A stretch of 64,000 nucleotides of DNA from Bradyrhizobium sp. ARR65 (GCF_000472385.1 NZ_AWZU01000023.1:62272-126271); one strand, 5' to 3'; counted from the stretch's first letter, positions 50,850 through 60,296 are shown. The notes: a model not told the origin generated them from the sequence alone. A program made the numbers and translations.

Positions 50850-51260
50850 TGGAGGGGCGTACGCGTCGTCACGAACGTGGAGCGGAATGCGGTGGACGTG
50901 CTGATGCTGACTGACGAGCGGCGCAGGCGCGGACGGCGAAGTCGTATGGTTCTGGCGCGCCCATGCAGGCGCCAAGTTGGCGGTGATGCTCATCCATCGC
51001 GCCGGCGACGGTGGCAAACAAGCTGGTTCACCGGGAAGAGTACGAAGTAAATCGTAAACCACTGCGCGGGGAATGCCGGGATGTCGGCTGAACCTGTGGT
51101 CAACGCCCCGCGCACTTCTTTCGCGCGGGGGCCATGGGTGCAGCCAGCACCCGGCATTCCCTGCGCCCTCTGACCGGACGAGGGTGTCTCAGATGCAAAA
51201 CTCGGGCACCTTGCGCCGCGAGAACGCGGACCTGTGGGCTGCTGCGCCTTCCGCGCCGGA
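50850..51260. repeat. Structured intergenic repeat element upstream of ppk
   Basis: Core: arms GCGCGGGGAATGCCGGG (51064-51080) and CCCGGCATTCCCTGCGC (51150-51166), one mismatch in 17. Inside: CCCCGCGC/GCGCGGGG (51106-51130) and GGGTGC/GCACCC (51136-51152), the last overlapping the outer arm as an alternative fold. Flanks are gene-free from 50736 to 51421. I recall diverged copies with the same fold in other Bradyrhizobium genomes, which would make this a multicopy structured element. A short frame at 51193 (MQNSGTLRRENADLWAAAPS) lies in its tail and is probably not coding. Confidence 0.6.
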
Positions 51261-51421
51261 ACCGATTCGCCCATGCCCGGTGACTGAAGTCGAAAAGGCC
51301 GTCTTGACGCCGAAACCTATGGGAACATCATGTCATTGAATCGTCACTGCGCCCGCACATGGTTGGCGCAAGGCTTCGGCAAAATACTGCCGCTCCCGAC
51401 CGACAGATGGATCGATTTCTC

Positions 51422-53626
51422 ATGGAATCCGTGCAAACCACTGTAATTAAAGAAAAAGAGCCCGATTCCGAAAGTCTTCCGGCGATCGCAACCAGCCCCG
51501 AGCGCTTCATCAACCGCGAGCTTTCCTGGCTGCATTTCAACCGCCGTGTGTTGGAGGAATCGGTCAATCCCGGGCACCCAGCCCTGGAACGGGTGCGGTT
51601 CCTGTCGATTTCCGCCAATAACCTTGACGAGTTCTTCATGGTCCGCGTGGCCGGTATCAAGGCCCAGATCCGTGAGGGCATTACTGAGCGCAGCCCTGAC
51701 GGGCTCACGCCAGCGGAGCAGCTCACGCGCATCAACCGTTCGGTCTCGCAACTCGCCAACGACCAGCAGGCGATCTGGCGCGACCTGCGCGGCATTCTGG
51801 CGGAGGTGGGACTTGTGCTCGTCGACGGTCGCGACGTCACCAAATCGGAGCGGGCCTGGATCGAAGATCACTTCCTCCACAACATTTTCCCGCTGCTCAC
51901 GCCGCTGGCGATCGATCCCGCCCACCCCTTCCCGTTCATTCCCAATCTTGGCTTTACCGTCGCGCTGCAGCTTTCCCGGCTGTCCGACGGCAAGCCGATG
52001 AACGCGCTCATCCGCATGCCCGGCAAGATCGACCGCTTCATTCGCATGCCCGCCAGCAAGGAGGGCGCGACGCGGCTGATTACCCTGGAGCAGGCCACGG
52101 TCCTGTTCATCGGTCGCCTGTTCCCTGGTTACACCGTCAAGGGCCAGGGCGCCTTCCGCGTCATCCGCGACTCCGAAATCGAAATCGAGGAAGAAGCGGA
52201 AGACCTGGTGCGGCTGTTCGAGACCGCGCTGAAGCGGCGCCGGCGCGGGTCGGTCATCCGGCTGGAAATGGAAGCCAGCATGCCCGAAGACTTGCGCGCC
52301 TTCGTGCAGCACGCGCTCTCCTGCGTCGACGATGAGGTCACGCTGGTCGATGGCGTGCTGGCGATGAACGAGCTGTCGCAGCTCACGCGCCTCGACCGTC
52401 CCGATCTCGAATTTCCTCCTTACGTTCCGCGCCATCCCGAGCGCGTTCGCGATCATGGCGGCGACATCTTCGCGGCGATCCGACAGAAGGACCTGATCGT
52501 TCATCACCCTTACGAGTCCTTCGACGTGGTGGTGCAGTTCCTGCAACAGGCCGCGCGCGATCCCGACGTCGTGGCGATCAAGCAGACCCTCTACCGTACC
52601 TCCAACAACTCGCCGATTGTGCGCGCGCTGGCGGAAGCCGCCGAAGCCGGAAAATCGGTCACCGCGCTGATCGAGCTGAAGGCGCGGTTCGACGAGGAAG
52701 CCAACATCCGCTGGGCGCGCGACCTCGAACGCGCCGGCGTCCAGGTGGTCTACGGCTTCCTCGAACTCAAAACGCATGCCAAGCTGTCGCTGATCGTGCG
52801 GCGCGAGGGCGGTAGCCTCACCACTTATGTGCACACCGGGACCGGCAACTATCATCCGGTTACGGCGCGCATCTATACCGATCTCTCCTATTTCACTTGC
52901 GATCCGATCATCGGGCGCGACGTGGCGCGGGTCTTCAATTACATCACCGGTTATGCCGCCCCGAGCGATCTTGAGAAGCTCGCGGTCTCGCCGCTGAACT
53001 TACGCAAGCGGATGCTCGAGCATATTCATGACGAGATCGAGCACGCCCGCCATGGCAGGCCCGCCGCGATCTGGATGAAGATGAATGCGCTGGTCGATCC
53101 CGATATCATCGACGCGCTCTACCAGGCCTCTCAGGCCGGCGTTTCCATCGAACTCGTGGTGCGCGGTATCTGCTGCCTGCGGCCCGGCCTGCCCGGCCTG
53201 TCGGAGAACATCCGCGTCAAATCCGTCATCGGCCGCTTCCTGGAGCACGGCCGAATCTACTGCTTCGGCATGGGACAAGGCTTACCCAGCGCGAAGGCGG
53301 CTGTGTATATCTCCTCCGCCGACATGATGCCGCGCAACCTCGACAGGCGCGTCGAGGTATTGTGTCCGCTGCAAAATCCCACGGTACATCAGCAGGTTCT
53401 CGAGCAGATCATGATCGCGAATCTGAAGGACACCGAGCAGAGCTGGCAATTGTTGCCGGACGGATCGTCAACGCGTATGAAGGCGGCGAAAGGCGAAGAG
53501 CCCTTCAACCTGCACAATTACTTCATGACGAATCCGAGTCTTTCAGGCCGTGGGAAGTCGCTTAAGGAATTCGCGCCGCGCCGCCTCACCCGTCGCAGCG
53601 AGCGTCAGCATACGCCGACACCGTAA
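51422..53626 (+). CDS. ppk: Polyphosphate kinase 1
   Basis: Makes polyphosphate from ATP; 734 residues, PPK1 length. N domain FINRELSWLHFNRRVLEESV, then FLSISANNLDEFFMVRVAG; the catalytic PLD-like halves include AIKQTLYRTSNNSPIVRAL and the phosphorylated His in LKTHAKLSLIVRREGG, with TGTGNYHPVTARIYTDLSYF following. ATG 51422 (MESVQTTVIKEKE) matches the usual start; ATG 51407 is possible. The ppx gene follows after 12 bp. Confidence 0.96.
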   Translation: MESVQTTVIKEKEPDSESLPAIATSPERFINRELSWLHFNRRVLEESVNPGHPALERVRFLSISANNLDEFFMVRVAGIKAQIREGITERSPDGLTPAEQLTRINRSVSQLANDQQAIWRDLRGILAEVGLVLVDGRDVTKSERAWIEDHFLHNIFPLLTPLAIDPAHPFPFIPNLGFTVALQLSRLSDGKPMNALIRMPGKIDRFIRMPASKEGATRLITLEQATVLFIGRLFPGYTVKGQGAFRVIRDSEIEIEEEAEDLVRLFETALKRRRRGSVIRLEMEASMPEDLRAFVQHALSCVDDEVTLVDGVLAMNELSQLTRLDRPDLEFPPYVPRHPERVRDHGGDIFAAIRQKDLIVHHPYESFDVVVQFLQQAARDPDVVAIKQTLYRTSNNSPIVRALAEAAEAGKSVTALIELKARFDEEANIRWARDLERAGVQVVYGFLELKTHAKLSLIVRREGGSLTTYVHTGTGNYHPVTARIYTDLSYFTCDPIIGRDVARVFNYITGYAAPSDLEKLAVSPLNLRKRMLEHIHDEIEHARHGRPAAIWMKMNALVDPDIIDALYQASQAGVSIELVVRGICCLRPGLPGLSENIRVKSVIGRFLEHGRIYCFGMGQGLPSAKAAVYISSADMMPRNLDRRVEVLCPLQNPTVHQQVLEQIMIANLKDTEQSWQLLPDGSSTRMKAAKGEEPFNLHNYFMTNPSLSGRGKSLKEFAPRRLTRRSERQHTPTP

Positions 53627-53638
53627 CGGAGCGCGGCG

Positions 53639-55141
53639 GTGAAGCGACCGCGCAAACGCAACTCCAGCGTCGCGGTCATCGACATCGGCTCGAACTCGGT
53701 CCGCCTCGTCGTCTATGAAGCGCTGGCGCGCAGCCTGATCACCATCTTCAACGAGAAGGCGCTGTGCGGACTTGGCCGCGAGGTCCAGAGCACGGGCCTG
53801 CTCGCGCCCGATGCGGTGGCCAGGGCGCTGACCGCGCTGCGCCGCTTCCGCGGCCTGTGCAAGATCCAGCAGGTCGGGCGCGTCTATGCGATCGCGACGG
53901 CTGCCTGTCGCGACGCCTCTAACGGCGCCGACTTCATCGCCAAGGCCGAGCGCATTTGCGGCGTACCCATCGAAATTCTCTCGGGGCCGCGCGAAGCCAA
54001 ATTGTCGGCGCTCGGCGTCGTCTCCGGCCTCCACAAGCCCGACGGCATCGTCGGCGATCTCGGCGGCGGCTCGCTCGAGTTGATCGATGTTCGCGGCAAC
54101 AGCGTGCGCAGCGGCGTGACGCTGCGCCTTGGCAGCTTGGCGCTGCAGGACCTCTCGCACAAGTCGCTCAAGCGCGCCGAGCGCATCGTTCGGAACGATT
54201 TGTCCGAAGTCTCCCAGCTCAAGGCTGGCCGCGGCCGCACCTTCTATGCGGTTGGCGGCACATGGCGGGCGCTGGCGCGGATTCACATCTTCCAGAGCGG
54301 CTATCCGCTCGGGGTGATGCACGGCTATTCGATTCCGGCCGCGGAAGCGCTCGATTTCGCGCGGCGGCTACGGCGCCTAGCCGCCGCGAACATGCTCGCG
54401 AACATCGAGATGGTCGCCGATGCCCGGCGTCCCCTCCTGACCTATGGCGCCCTGGTGCTGGAATACATCATCCGCGTCGCCAGGCCGAAGACCATCACAT
54501 TCTCCACCTTCGGCGTGCGCGAAGGCCTGCTCTATTCAATGCTGCCGGATCAGGAGCGTGCCAAGGACGGCTTGCTCTGCGCCGCGGAGGAGCTCAATCA
54601 GTTGCTGTCGCGCTCCGCCCGGCACGCGAAGGAGCTGATCGAGTGGAGCGACCGGTTCGTGCGCGTGGTGAAACTGCGGGAAACCGACGAGGACCGCCGG
54701 CTGCGCCACGCCGCCTGCCTGCTGTCGGATATCGGCTGGCGCGTGCACCCCGATCATCGCGGCGAGCAGACGCTGACCCAGATCATCAACGGTAATTTCG
54801 GCGATATCGGCCATCAGGGCCGGGCCTTTGTCGGGTTGGCCGTGTTCTTCCGCTATGCCGGATTGAGCGAAGAGAACCAGCCGCCGCAAATCATCCAGGA
54901 CCTGGTCAGCCCAGCGATGCTGGAGCGCGCGCGCGTGCTGGGCGCAGCCTTCCGCGTGGCCCATCTCATTTCGGCGGCGCGCCCCGGCGTGCTGCCGGCG
55001 ACCCATTTCCGCAACGAGGGGCGCAATCTGATGCTGGTCTTCGAGCACCGGATGGTCGATCTGGTGGCCGACCGGGTCGGCGGCCGCTTCCGCCAGCTCG
55101 CGCGTCTCGTCGGCCGCTCCGGTTCGATCGTGCTGCGCTAG
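53639..55141 (+). CDS. ppx: Exopolyphosphatase (Ppx/GppA)
   Basis: Degrades polyphosphate or pppGpp; 500 residues. ASKHA-fold phosphate loops VAVIDIGSNSVRLVVYEALA and GIVGDLGGGSLELIDVRG, with the Glu of AIATAACRDASNGADFIAKA between them. The C-terminal HD-like part (RRLRHAACLLSDIGWRVHPD) is present. GTG 53639 behind AACGGAG. Operon with ppk, so synthesis and breakdown are made together. Confidence 0.95.
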   Translation: MKRPRKRNSSVAVIDIGSNSVRLVVYEALARSLITIFNEKALCGLGREVQSTGLLAPDAVARALTALRRFRGLCKIQQVGRVYAIATAACRDASNGADFIAKAERICGVPIEILSGPREAKLSALGVVSGLHKPDGIVGDLGGGSLELIDVRGNSVRSGVTLRLGSLALQDLSHKSLKRAERIVRNDLSEVSQLKAGRGRTFYAVGGTWRALARIHIFQSGYPLGVMHGYSIPAAEALDFARRLRRLAAANMLANIEMVADARRPLLTYGALVLEYIIRVARPKTITFSTFGVREGLLYSMLPDQERAKDGLLCAAEELNQLLSRSARHAKELIEWSDRFVRVVKLRETDEDRRLRHAACLLSDIGWRVHPDHRGEQTLTQIINGNFGDIGHQGRAFVGLAVFFRYAGLSEENQPPQIIQDLVSPAMLERARVLGAAFRVAHLISAARPGVLPATHFRNEGRNLMLVFEHRMVDLVADRVGGRFRQLARLVGRSGSIVLR

Positions 55142-55156
55142 CTTGCGGGCAAACGG

Positions 55157-55987
55157 TTACGCCGCCCCATGAGCCATGTGGTGCAGGCTGCGCCGTCGCC
55201 AGATCGAGCCAACGAGGAGCACGACAAGCACGCCCAGAGCGGCACAAAGGATTTCTCCAGCGTTGCCGCCCACGAACAACGGGGCAACGCCGAGCAGCGT
55301 CAGCAGGGTGTCGAACTCAAAGCCAAGCGCACCGTCGAGAAGGCTCCGCAGCTTCGGATGCACGGCCGGATCGGTTGCAATCACATTGCCGGCAATCCAG
55401 CCGAGCAAGGCCGAGCCGGCCCAGACCAGGATCGGCAACAGATTTAAGAGCGCCATGATTAGACCGGCTCCGGCGATGATCAGGGGAATGCTGCTTGCAA
55501 GTCCGAAGACGAGGAGCGGTATGCTGCCCTCGGCGGCAGCGGCCACCGCGATCACATTGTCGAGGCTCATCACGATGTCCGCGAGCGCCACGATCTGGAT
55601 CGCCGCCCACAGATGCGCTGCGGACTTGATGCCCCCTTCGTCCTCCCTTTCGGGGACCAGCAGCTTGGCGGCAATGACGATCAGCGCCAGTCCGCCGACC
55701 AGCTTCAGATAGGGCAGTCCCATCACGGTCGCGATGATCACGGTGAAGAGAATGCGCAGCGCCACGGCCGCCGCCGTCCCAAGCATCATGCCCCAGAGTC
55801 GTTGCCGCGGCTGCAAGCCGCGGCAGGCCAACGCCACCACCAGCGCGTTGTCGCCCGACAACAGCACATTGATCCAGATGATCTTGGATACGTTCACCCA
55901 GAAGTGCGGATGCTGAAACTCGGCATAAAGCTGCATGAATGTTGTCCCGACCCAGGATGGGTCGAAAACGTTCGACAACCAGTTCAA
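55157..55987 (-). CDS. TerC family integral membrane protein (first of tandem pair)
   Basis: Protein of 276 residues with about seven helices: IIWINVLLSGDNALVVALAC, then LKLVGGLALIVIAAKLLVP and ADIVMSLDNVIAVAAAAEGS, the two TerC Asp-Asn motifs (GDNA, LDNV). TTG 55987 is chosen because GGAGGT precedes it; the upstream longer frame has no membrane-protein character. TerC proteins are linked to tellurite resistance and manganese export. Its neighbour at 56102 is a paralogue on the same strand. Confidence 0.87.
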   Translation of the reverse strand: MNWLSNVFDPSWVGTTFMQLYAEFQHPHFWVNVSKIIWINVLLSGDNALVVALACRGLQPRQRLWGMMLGTAAAVALRILFTVIIATVMGLPYLKLVGGLALIVIAAKLLVPEREDEGGIKSAAHLWAAIQIVALADIVMSLDNVIAVAAAAEGSIPLLVFGLASSIPLIIAGAGLIMALLNLLPILVWAGSALLGWIAGNVIATDPAVHPKLRSLLDGALGFEFDTLLTLLGVAPLFVGGNAGEILCAALGVLVVLLVGSIWRRRSLHHMAHGAA

Positions 55988-56101
55988 AATCCGACCTCCG
56001 CGAGAAGCTTTCAATTTGCGTATCGCAAAAAGTCGCGGGAGCGTCCGGCGGCTATTTGTCGCAAAGCCGGCAGACAATGCGGGAAGCCTTCAGTCGGGAT
56101 A

Positions 56102-56932
56102 TCAGCCAGCGGGGGCTTCTTTCCCGTGCAGCTTCCGGCGGCGCCAAATAGATCCGACAATGAGAACGAAGAGGGCGCCGAGGACCGAAAATGCGATTTC
56201 GTCGAGTTCCCCATCGAACCGAAGATGCCTGACAAACCCGAACATCGAAGATGTGGTATCGATGTTCAGGCTGACATCGCCTTCCAGCAAGTTGTGCAGC
56301 CGCGGAGCGATGGCCGGATCGCTTGAGATCACATCGCCCGCGATCCAGCCCAGAAGCATCGCGCCCAGCCAAACCAGGAGCGGAAAGCGATCGAGCACCA
56401 GCATGATTAACGCCGCGCCCGCGATAATCATCGGAATGCTGATCGCAAGGCCCAGGATCAATAGCGCGAGCTGGCCGTTCGCGGCAGCCGCCACCGCGAT
56501 CACATTGTCCAAGCTCATGATGATATCGGCGATCACGACGATACGCACCGCGTGCCAGAGCGTGGTGCCCGCGGCGATTTCATCCCCCTCGTCCTCGGGC
56601 ACCAGCAGCTTGGCGGCGATGACCAACAGCGCAAGGCCGCCGATCACTTTGAGATACGGCAGCTCCATCAGGGTCGCGACGATCCCGGTGAAGAGAATCA
56701 GAAGGATCACCGCGATGCCGGCGCCGATCACCATGCCCCAGAGCCGGTGTCGGCCATGCAACCCACGGCAGGCCATAGCAATGACCAGCGCGTTGTCTCC
56801 CGACAACAGCACGTTGACCCAAATGATCTTGCCAACCGCGAGCCAGAATGTCGGCTTCTGGATGTCAGCGTGCAATTGGGTAAGAAACACGCTGAGATTG
56901 GTGGGATCAAATGCCTGCAGTAACAGGATCAC
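56102..56932 (-). CDS. TerC family integral membrane protein (second of tandem pair)
   Basis: Protein of 276 residues, paralogous to the previous gene: IIWVNVLLSGDNALVIAMAC, LKVIGGLALLVIAAKLLVPE and ADIIMSLDNVIAVAAAANGQ. GTG 56932 behind GGGGGATA. The 114-bp gap to the next TerC gene suggests a shared transcript. Manganese or other metal export is the best supported family role (inference). Confidence 0.87.
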   Translation of the reverse strand: MILLLQAFDPTNLSVFLTQLHADIQKPTFWLAVGKIIWVNVLLSGDNALVIAMACRGLHGRHRLWGMVIGAGIAVILLILFTGIVATLMELPYLKVIGGLALLVIAAKLLVPEDEGDEIAAGTTLWHAVRIVVIADIIMSLDNVIAVAAAANGQLALLILGLAISIPMIIAGAALIMLVLDRFPLLVWLGAMLLGWIAGDVISSDPAIAPRLHNLLEGDVSLNIDTTSSMFGFVRHLRFDGELDEIAFSVLGALFVLIVGSIWRRRKLHGKEAPAG

Positions 56933-56974
56933 AGCCTATCCCCCGCGGCTTGCCTCAGCCCAGGCCAGCCTCCA

Positions 56975-57397
56975 TCAGCCTACGATTTCGTTGCCGGAGA
57001 AAAACTGCGCGATTTCGACAGCGGCCGTCTCGGGCGCATCCGAACCATGCACGGAGTTCTCGCCGATCGATTTCGCATGGAGCTTGCGGATCGTTCCCTC
57101 GGCCGCCTTCGACGGATCGGTGGCGCCCATCACCTCGCGGTATTTCGCAATCGCGCCCTCGCCTTCCAGAACCTGCACCACGACCGGGCCGGAGGTCATG
57201 AAATCCACCAGTTCGCCGAAGAACGGGCGGGCCTTATGCACCGCGTAGAAGGTCTCCGCCTGTTCGCGCGTCATGCGGATGCGCTTTTGCGCAACGATCC
57301 GAAGGCCTGCCTTCTCGATCAGCGCATTGATTGCGCCGGTCAGATTGCGCTCGGTCGCGTCCGGCTTGATGATCGAGAAGGTACGTTCAATCGCCAT
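56975..57397 (-). CDS. ndk: Nucleoside diphosphate kinase
   Basis: Transfers phosphate from ATP to NDPs; 140 residues. MAIERTFSIIKPDATERNLT and the active His in SIGENSVHGSDAPETAAVEI are diagnostic. ATG 57397 follows a GGATCATG-like site. It lies 42 bp before the start of the TerC gene on the same strand, so it may head that transcript. Confidence 0.97.
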   Translation of the reverse strand: MAIERTFSIIKPDATERNLTGAINALIEKAGLRIVAQKRIRMTREQAETFYAVHKARPFFGELVDFMTSGPVVVQVLEGEGAIAKYREVMGATDPSKAAEGTIRKLHAKSIGENSVHGSDAPETAAVEIAQFFSGNEIVG

Positions 57398-57681
57398 GTC
57401 ATGATCCTCAAAAAGGCGGGTGAATTCGTGAGTTGCGGGCTTATATCGGCGCCCACCTCGGACGGCAAGCGACCCCGGCGGACGGACATAGGCGACCGGT
57501 GATCGCGGGAAATTACAGCAATTTCACCAAGCTGAACCCATCCTGCAGGCTCCAGCCCGATCCTGTTCAGCCTGGCCCCGATAGGCTGCAATCGACCAAG
57601 CGTCTCGTGCTTCGCCGAGACGCTGCAGGCCGAGCTTTCACCCACCGGCGCAAACCGCGCCGAAGCTTTGAGGAGATCACC

Positions 57682-57939
57682 ATGTTCCGCAAACTTTCGC
57701 TTGTTGCAGTTGCCGCGGTATCGTTGGGCGCGGCCATGGCGCCGACGTCGGCCTCCGCCTGGGGCTGGCATGGCGGCTGGCATCACGGTTGGGGCTGGTG
57801 GGGCCCCCGCGTCGTAGTCGGCGGCCCCGTCTATTACGGCTACGCTCGCCCCTCCTACGGATACGGCAGTTGCTTTGTGCGCCGCCTGGTCCCAACGCCC
57901 TGGGGACCGCGCTGGCGGCTGGTCAATACCTGCTACTGA
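57682..57939 (+). CDS. Small secreted Gly/Trp/His/Tyr-rich protein
   Basis: Protein of 85 residues: signal peptide (LVAVAAVSLGAAMAPTSASA), then GWHGGWHHGWGWWGPRVVVG and PVYYGYARPSYGYGSCFVRR, ending PWGPRWRLVNTCY. Two cysteines near the end probably pair. Such Gly/aromatic-rich exported proteins are common in Bradyrhizobium, with unknown function; His clusters could bind metal. ATG 57682 behind GAGGAG. A strong hairpin follows. Confidence 0.82.
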   Translation: MFRKLSLVAVAAVSLGAAMAPTSASAWGWHGGWHHGWGWWGPRVVVGGPVYYGYARPSYGYGSCFVRRLVPTPWGPRWRLVNTCY

Positions 57940-57957
57940 TTTTGTCGTTATCAGGTG

Positions 57958-57986
57958 AAGGAGCCCCGGGCCGCCCGGGGCTCCTT
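57958..57986 (+). terminator. Strong GC-rich hairpin terminator
   Basis: AAGGAGCCCCGGG/CCCGGGGCTCCTT, perfect 13-bp stem with a 3-nt loop, 18 bp after the stop of the small secreted protein gene. No T-run follows, but the stem is very stable. Confidence 0.65.
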
Positions 57987-58117
57987 CCAGGCCGCAACCG
58001 CCCGATTTGTATGGATTTTTTTAACCTAAGAGCGACGTGACGGGCGGGAAACAATTTGAGCGTTCATGACTTGGTTCGGCGTTACGGGTTGAATGGAGAG
58101 CGCCAAGCGGAACTCGT

Positions 58118-58300
58118 ATGAGCGGCCAGAGCGGCAATAGCAGCGCAATGATCGACGGCAAGACCAGCCGATCGATATGTGAGGCCGTGGGCCAGCGGCT
58201 GCAACAGAGCCTTCAGCCGGACTTTTCACAATTGCCCGATCATCTGCGCGATCTCATGGACGCTCTGCGCAGACAGGATTGTGAGATGCGCTCGCGCTAG
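58118..58300 (+). CDS. Small protein, 60 residues, loosely NepR-like
   Basis: MSGQSGNSSAMIDGKTSRSI, then CEAVGQRLQQSLQPDFSQLP, DHLRDLMDALRRQDCEMRSR. The pattern of a first helix (VGQRLQQSL), then LPDHLRDLMDAL resembles the two helices of NepR anti-sigma factors (IG..LR..Y....P..L..LL..L), but the usual Tyr and surrounding consensus are weak and no ECF sigma or PhyR gene is near. The ATG at 58118 has only a weak ribosome site (GCGGAA about 7 nt upstream). Confidence 0.5.
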   Translation: MSGQSGNSSAMIDGKTSRSICEAVGQRLQQSLQPDFSQLPDHLRDLMDALRRQDCEMRSR

Positions 58301-58385
58301 CTCGTAGGCATTGCTAGCTCGCAGGCATTTCGGTGCGGCTCACAAAGCGGTTGCGTTTAGCGGCGACTGCGGTGACAAGGCGCGC

Positions 58386-60257
58386 ATGCTTGTCATCACC
58401 GACCTGTCGGTCCGCCTCGCCGGACGGCTTTTGATTGATCATGCCTCTGCGCAAATTGTGCCCGGAGCACGCGTCGGCCTCGTCGGCCGCAACGGCACCG
58501 GCAAATCGACATTGTTTCGCGCCATTCGCGGTGAAATCGCAACCGAAAGCGGAACCGTCATCGTTCCGCCGCGATGGCGGATCGGCAGCCTGGCTCAGGA
58601 GGCGCCGAACGGCCCCGAGAACCTGTTGACAGTCGTGCTCAGGGCAGACCGCGAGCGCGATGCGCTGTTGCGCGAAGCCGAGACCGCGACCGACCCGCAA
58701 CGCATCGCCGAAATCCAGACCAGGCTCGCCGATATCGACGCCCATTCTGCGCCTGCCCGCGCGGCTGCGATCCTCAGCGGTCTCGGCTTCTCGAGCGCGG
58801 ATCAGGCGCGTCCGGTTTCCGAGTTCTCCGGTGGCTGGCGCATGCGCGTTGCGCTCGCCGCGACACTGTTTTCGGCGCCCGATCTGTTGCTGCTGGACGA
58901 ACCGACCAACTATCTCGACCTCGAAGGTACGCTGTGGCTTGACGATCATCTCGCGAATTATCCGCGCACGGTGATCGTGATCAGCCACGACCGCGACCTG
59001 CTCGACACCTCGGTCGACCAGATCCTGCATCTTGAGCGCGGCAAGCTCACGCTCTATCGCGGCTCCTATTCCTCGTTCGAGGAGCAGCGCGCCGCGCGCG
59101 AATTGCTCGACGCCAAGCACGCCAAGCGCCAGGAAGCCGAGCGCAAGCGCCTGCAGGCCTTTGTCGATCGTTTCAAGGCCAAGGCCTCAAAGGCACGCCA
59201 GGCGCAGTCGCGGGTGAAGATGCTGGAGAAGATGAAGCCGGTCGCGGCCCTGGTGCGCGAAGAGGTGCGCGAAATCAGCTTTCCCGCCCCGGACAGGCTC
59301 TTGTCGCCGCCAATCATTGCGGTCGACAATGTCTCCGTCGGCTACGATCCGCAAAAACCGGTGCTGAGGCGCGTCACCTTGAGGATCGACAATGACGACC
59401 GCATCGCCCTGCTCGGCGCCAACGGCAACGGCAAATCGACGCTGGTGAAGCTTCTGGCAGACCGCCTCAAGCCTTTTTCCGGCACGATCGCGCGAGCCGA
59501 AAGGCTCTCGATTGCCTATTTCGCCCAGCATCAGCTCGATGAATTGAACGAGGACGCGTCCGTCTACGATCACATCCGCAAGCTGATGCCCGAGGCACCG
59601 GAAGCCAAAGTGCGTGCGCGCGCCGGCGCAATCGGATTTTCCGGCAGCACGGCGGACACAAAGGCCGGCAGCCTATCAGGCGGCGAGAAGGCAAGGCTGC
59701 TGTTGGGTCTTGCGACCTTCTTCGGCCCCAACATGATCATTCTGGACGAGCCCACCAACCATCTGGATATCGACAGCCGCGCCGCCCTCGCCGAGGCGAT
59801 CAACGAATTTCCAGGCGCGGTGATCATGGTCTCGCACGACCGCTACCTGATCGAGGCCTGTGCAGATCGGCTGTGGGTGGTCGCCGATGGCACTGTGACG
59901 AGTTTTGACGGCGACCTCGACGAATACGGGCGAAGAGTGCTGTCGACGCGCGGCGCGCGCGTGACGTCCCGTGAAACCGAGGAGGTCCGCAATACGAAAA
60001 ACGATAGACCGGAGCGGCCAAAGGCGGAGAAGCGCGGCTCGCTGAAACAGCGGATTTCGAATGCCGAGACCGAGATGGCGCGGATCAGCGAAATCATCGC
60101 CAAGATCGATACCGCCCTGGCGCTGCCGGATCTGTTCACGCGCGATCCCAAGCAGGCGGCTCAGCTCTCAAAGGCGCGCGCCAATGCGGCGGACGCGTTG
60201 GCGCGGGCCGAAGAAGAGTGGCTGGAGGCCAGCAGCCTCTACGACGAGGCGGGCTGA
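58386..60257 (+). CDS. ABC-F family ATP-binding protein
   Basis: Protein of 623 residues with two ABC domains and no membrane part. Domain 1: GLVGRNGTGKST, SEFSGGWRMRVALA, LLLLDEPTNYLDLE. A charged linker (DAKHAKRQEAERKRLQAFVD) follows, then domain 2: ALLGANGNGKSTLVKLLADR, SLSGGEKARLLLGLAT, IILDEPTNHLDIDSRAALAE. A C-terminal coiled coil ends the protein. ABC-F proteins act on the ribosome E site (EttA/Uup type); Uup-like by the C-terminal coil. ATG 58386. Confidence 0.93.
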   Translation: MLVITDLSVRLAGRLLIDHASAQIVPGARVGLVGRNGTGKSTLFRAIRGEIATESGTVIVPPRWRIGSLAQEAPNGPENLLTVVLRADRERDALLREAETATDPQRIAEIQTRLADIDAHSAPARAAAILSGLGFSSADQARPVSEFSGGWRMRVALAATLFSAPDLLLLDEPTNYLDLEGTLWLDDHLANYPRTVIVISHDRDLLDTSVDQILHLERGKLTLYRGSYSSFEEQRAARELLDAKHAKRQEAERKRLQAFVDRFKAKASKARQAQSRVKMLEKMKPVAALVREEVREISFPAPDRLLSPPIIAVDNVSVGYDPQKPVLRRVTLRIDNDDRIALLGANGNGKSTLVKLLADRLKPFSGTIARAERLSIAYFAQHQLDELNEDASVYDHIRKLMPEAPEAKVRARAGAIGFSGSTADTKAGSLSGGEKARLLLGLATFFGPNMIILDEPTNHLDIDSRAALAEAINEFPGAVIMVSHDRYLIEACADRLWVVADGTVTSFDGDLDEYGRRVLSTRGARVTSRETEEVRNTKNDRPERPKAEKRGSLKQRISNAETEMARISEIIAKIDTALALPDLFTRDPKQAAQLSKARANAADALARAEEEWLEASSLYDEAG

Positions 60258-60296
60258 CAGGCCATCTCAGCGGGTATTCACCCCGCCAAACGCGGA

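Noticed and set aside
51193..51339. Short plus-strand frame MQNSGTLRRENADLWAAAPS
   Set aside because: Lies in the tail of the structured repeat; likely repeat DNA rather than a gene.
50736..51421. Structured repeat considered as a tRNA or tmRNA
   Set aside because: No TTCGA-type T loop or acceptor ending in CCA; stems do not fit a cloverleaf.
51344..52855. Minus-strand frame of about 503 codons
   Set aside because: Antisense to ppk, which is unmistakable.
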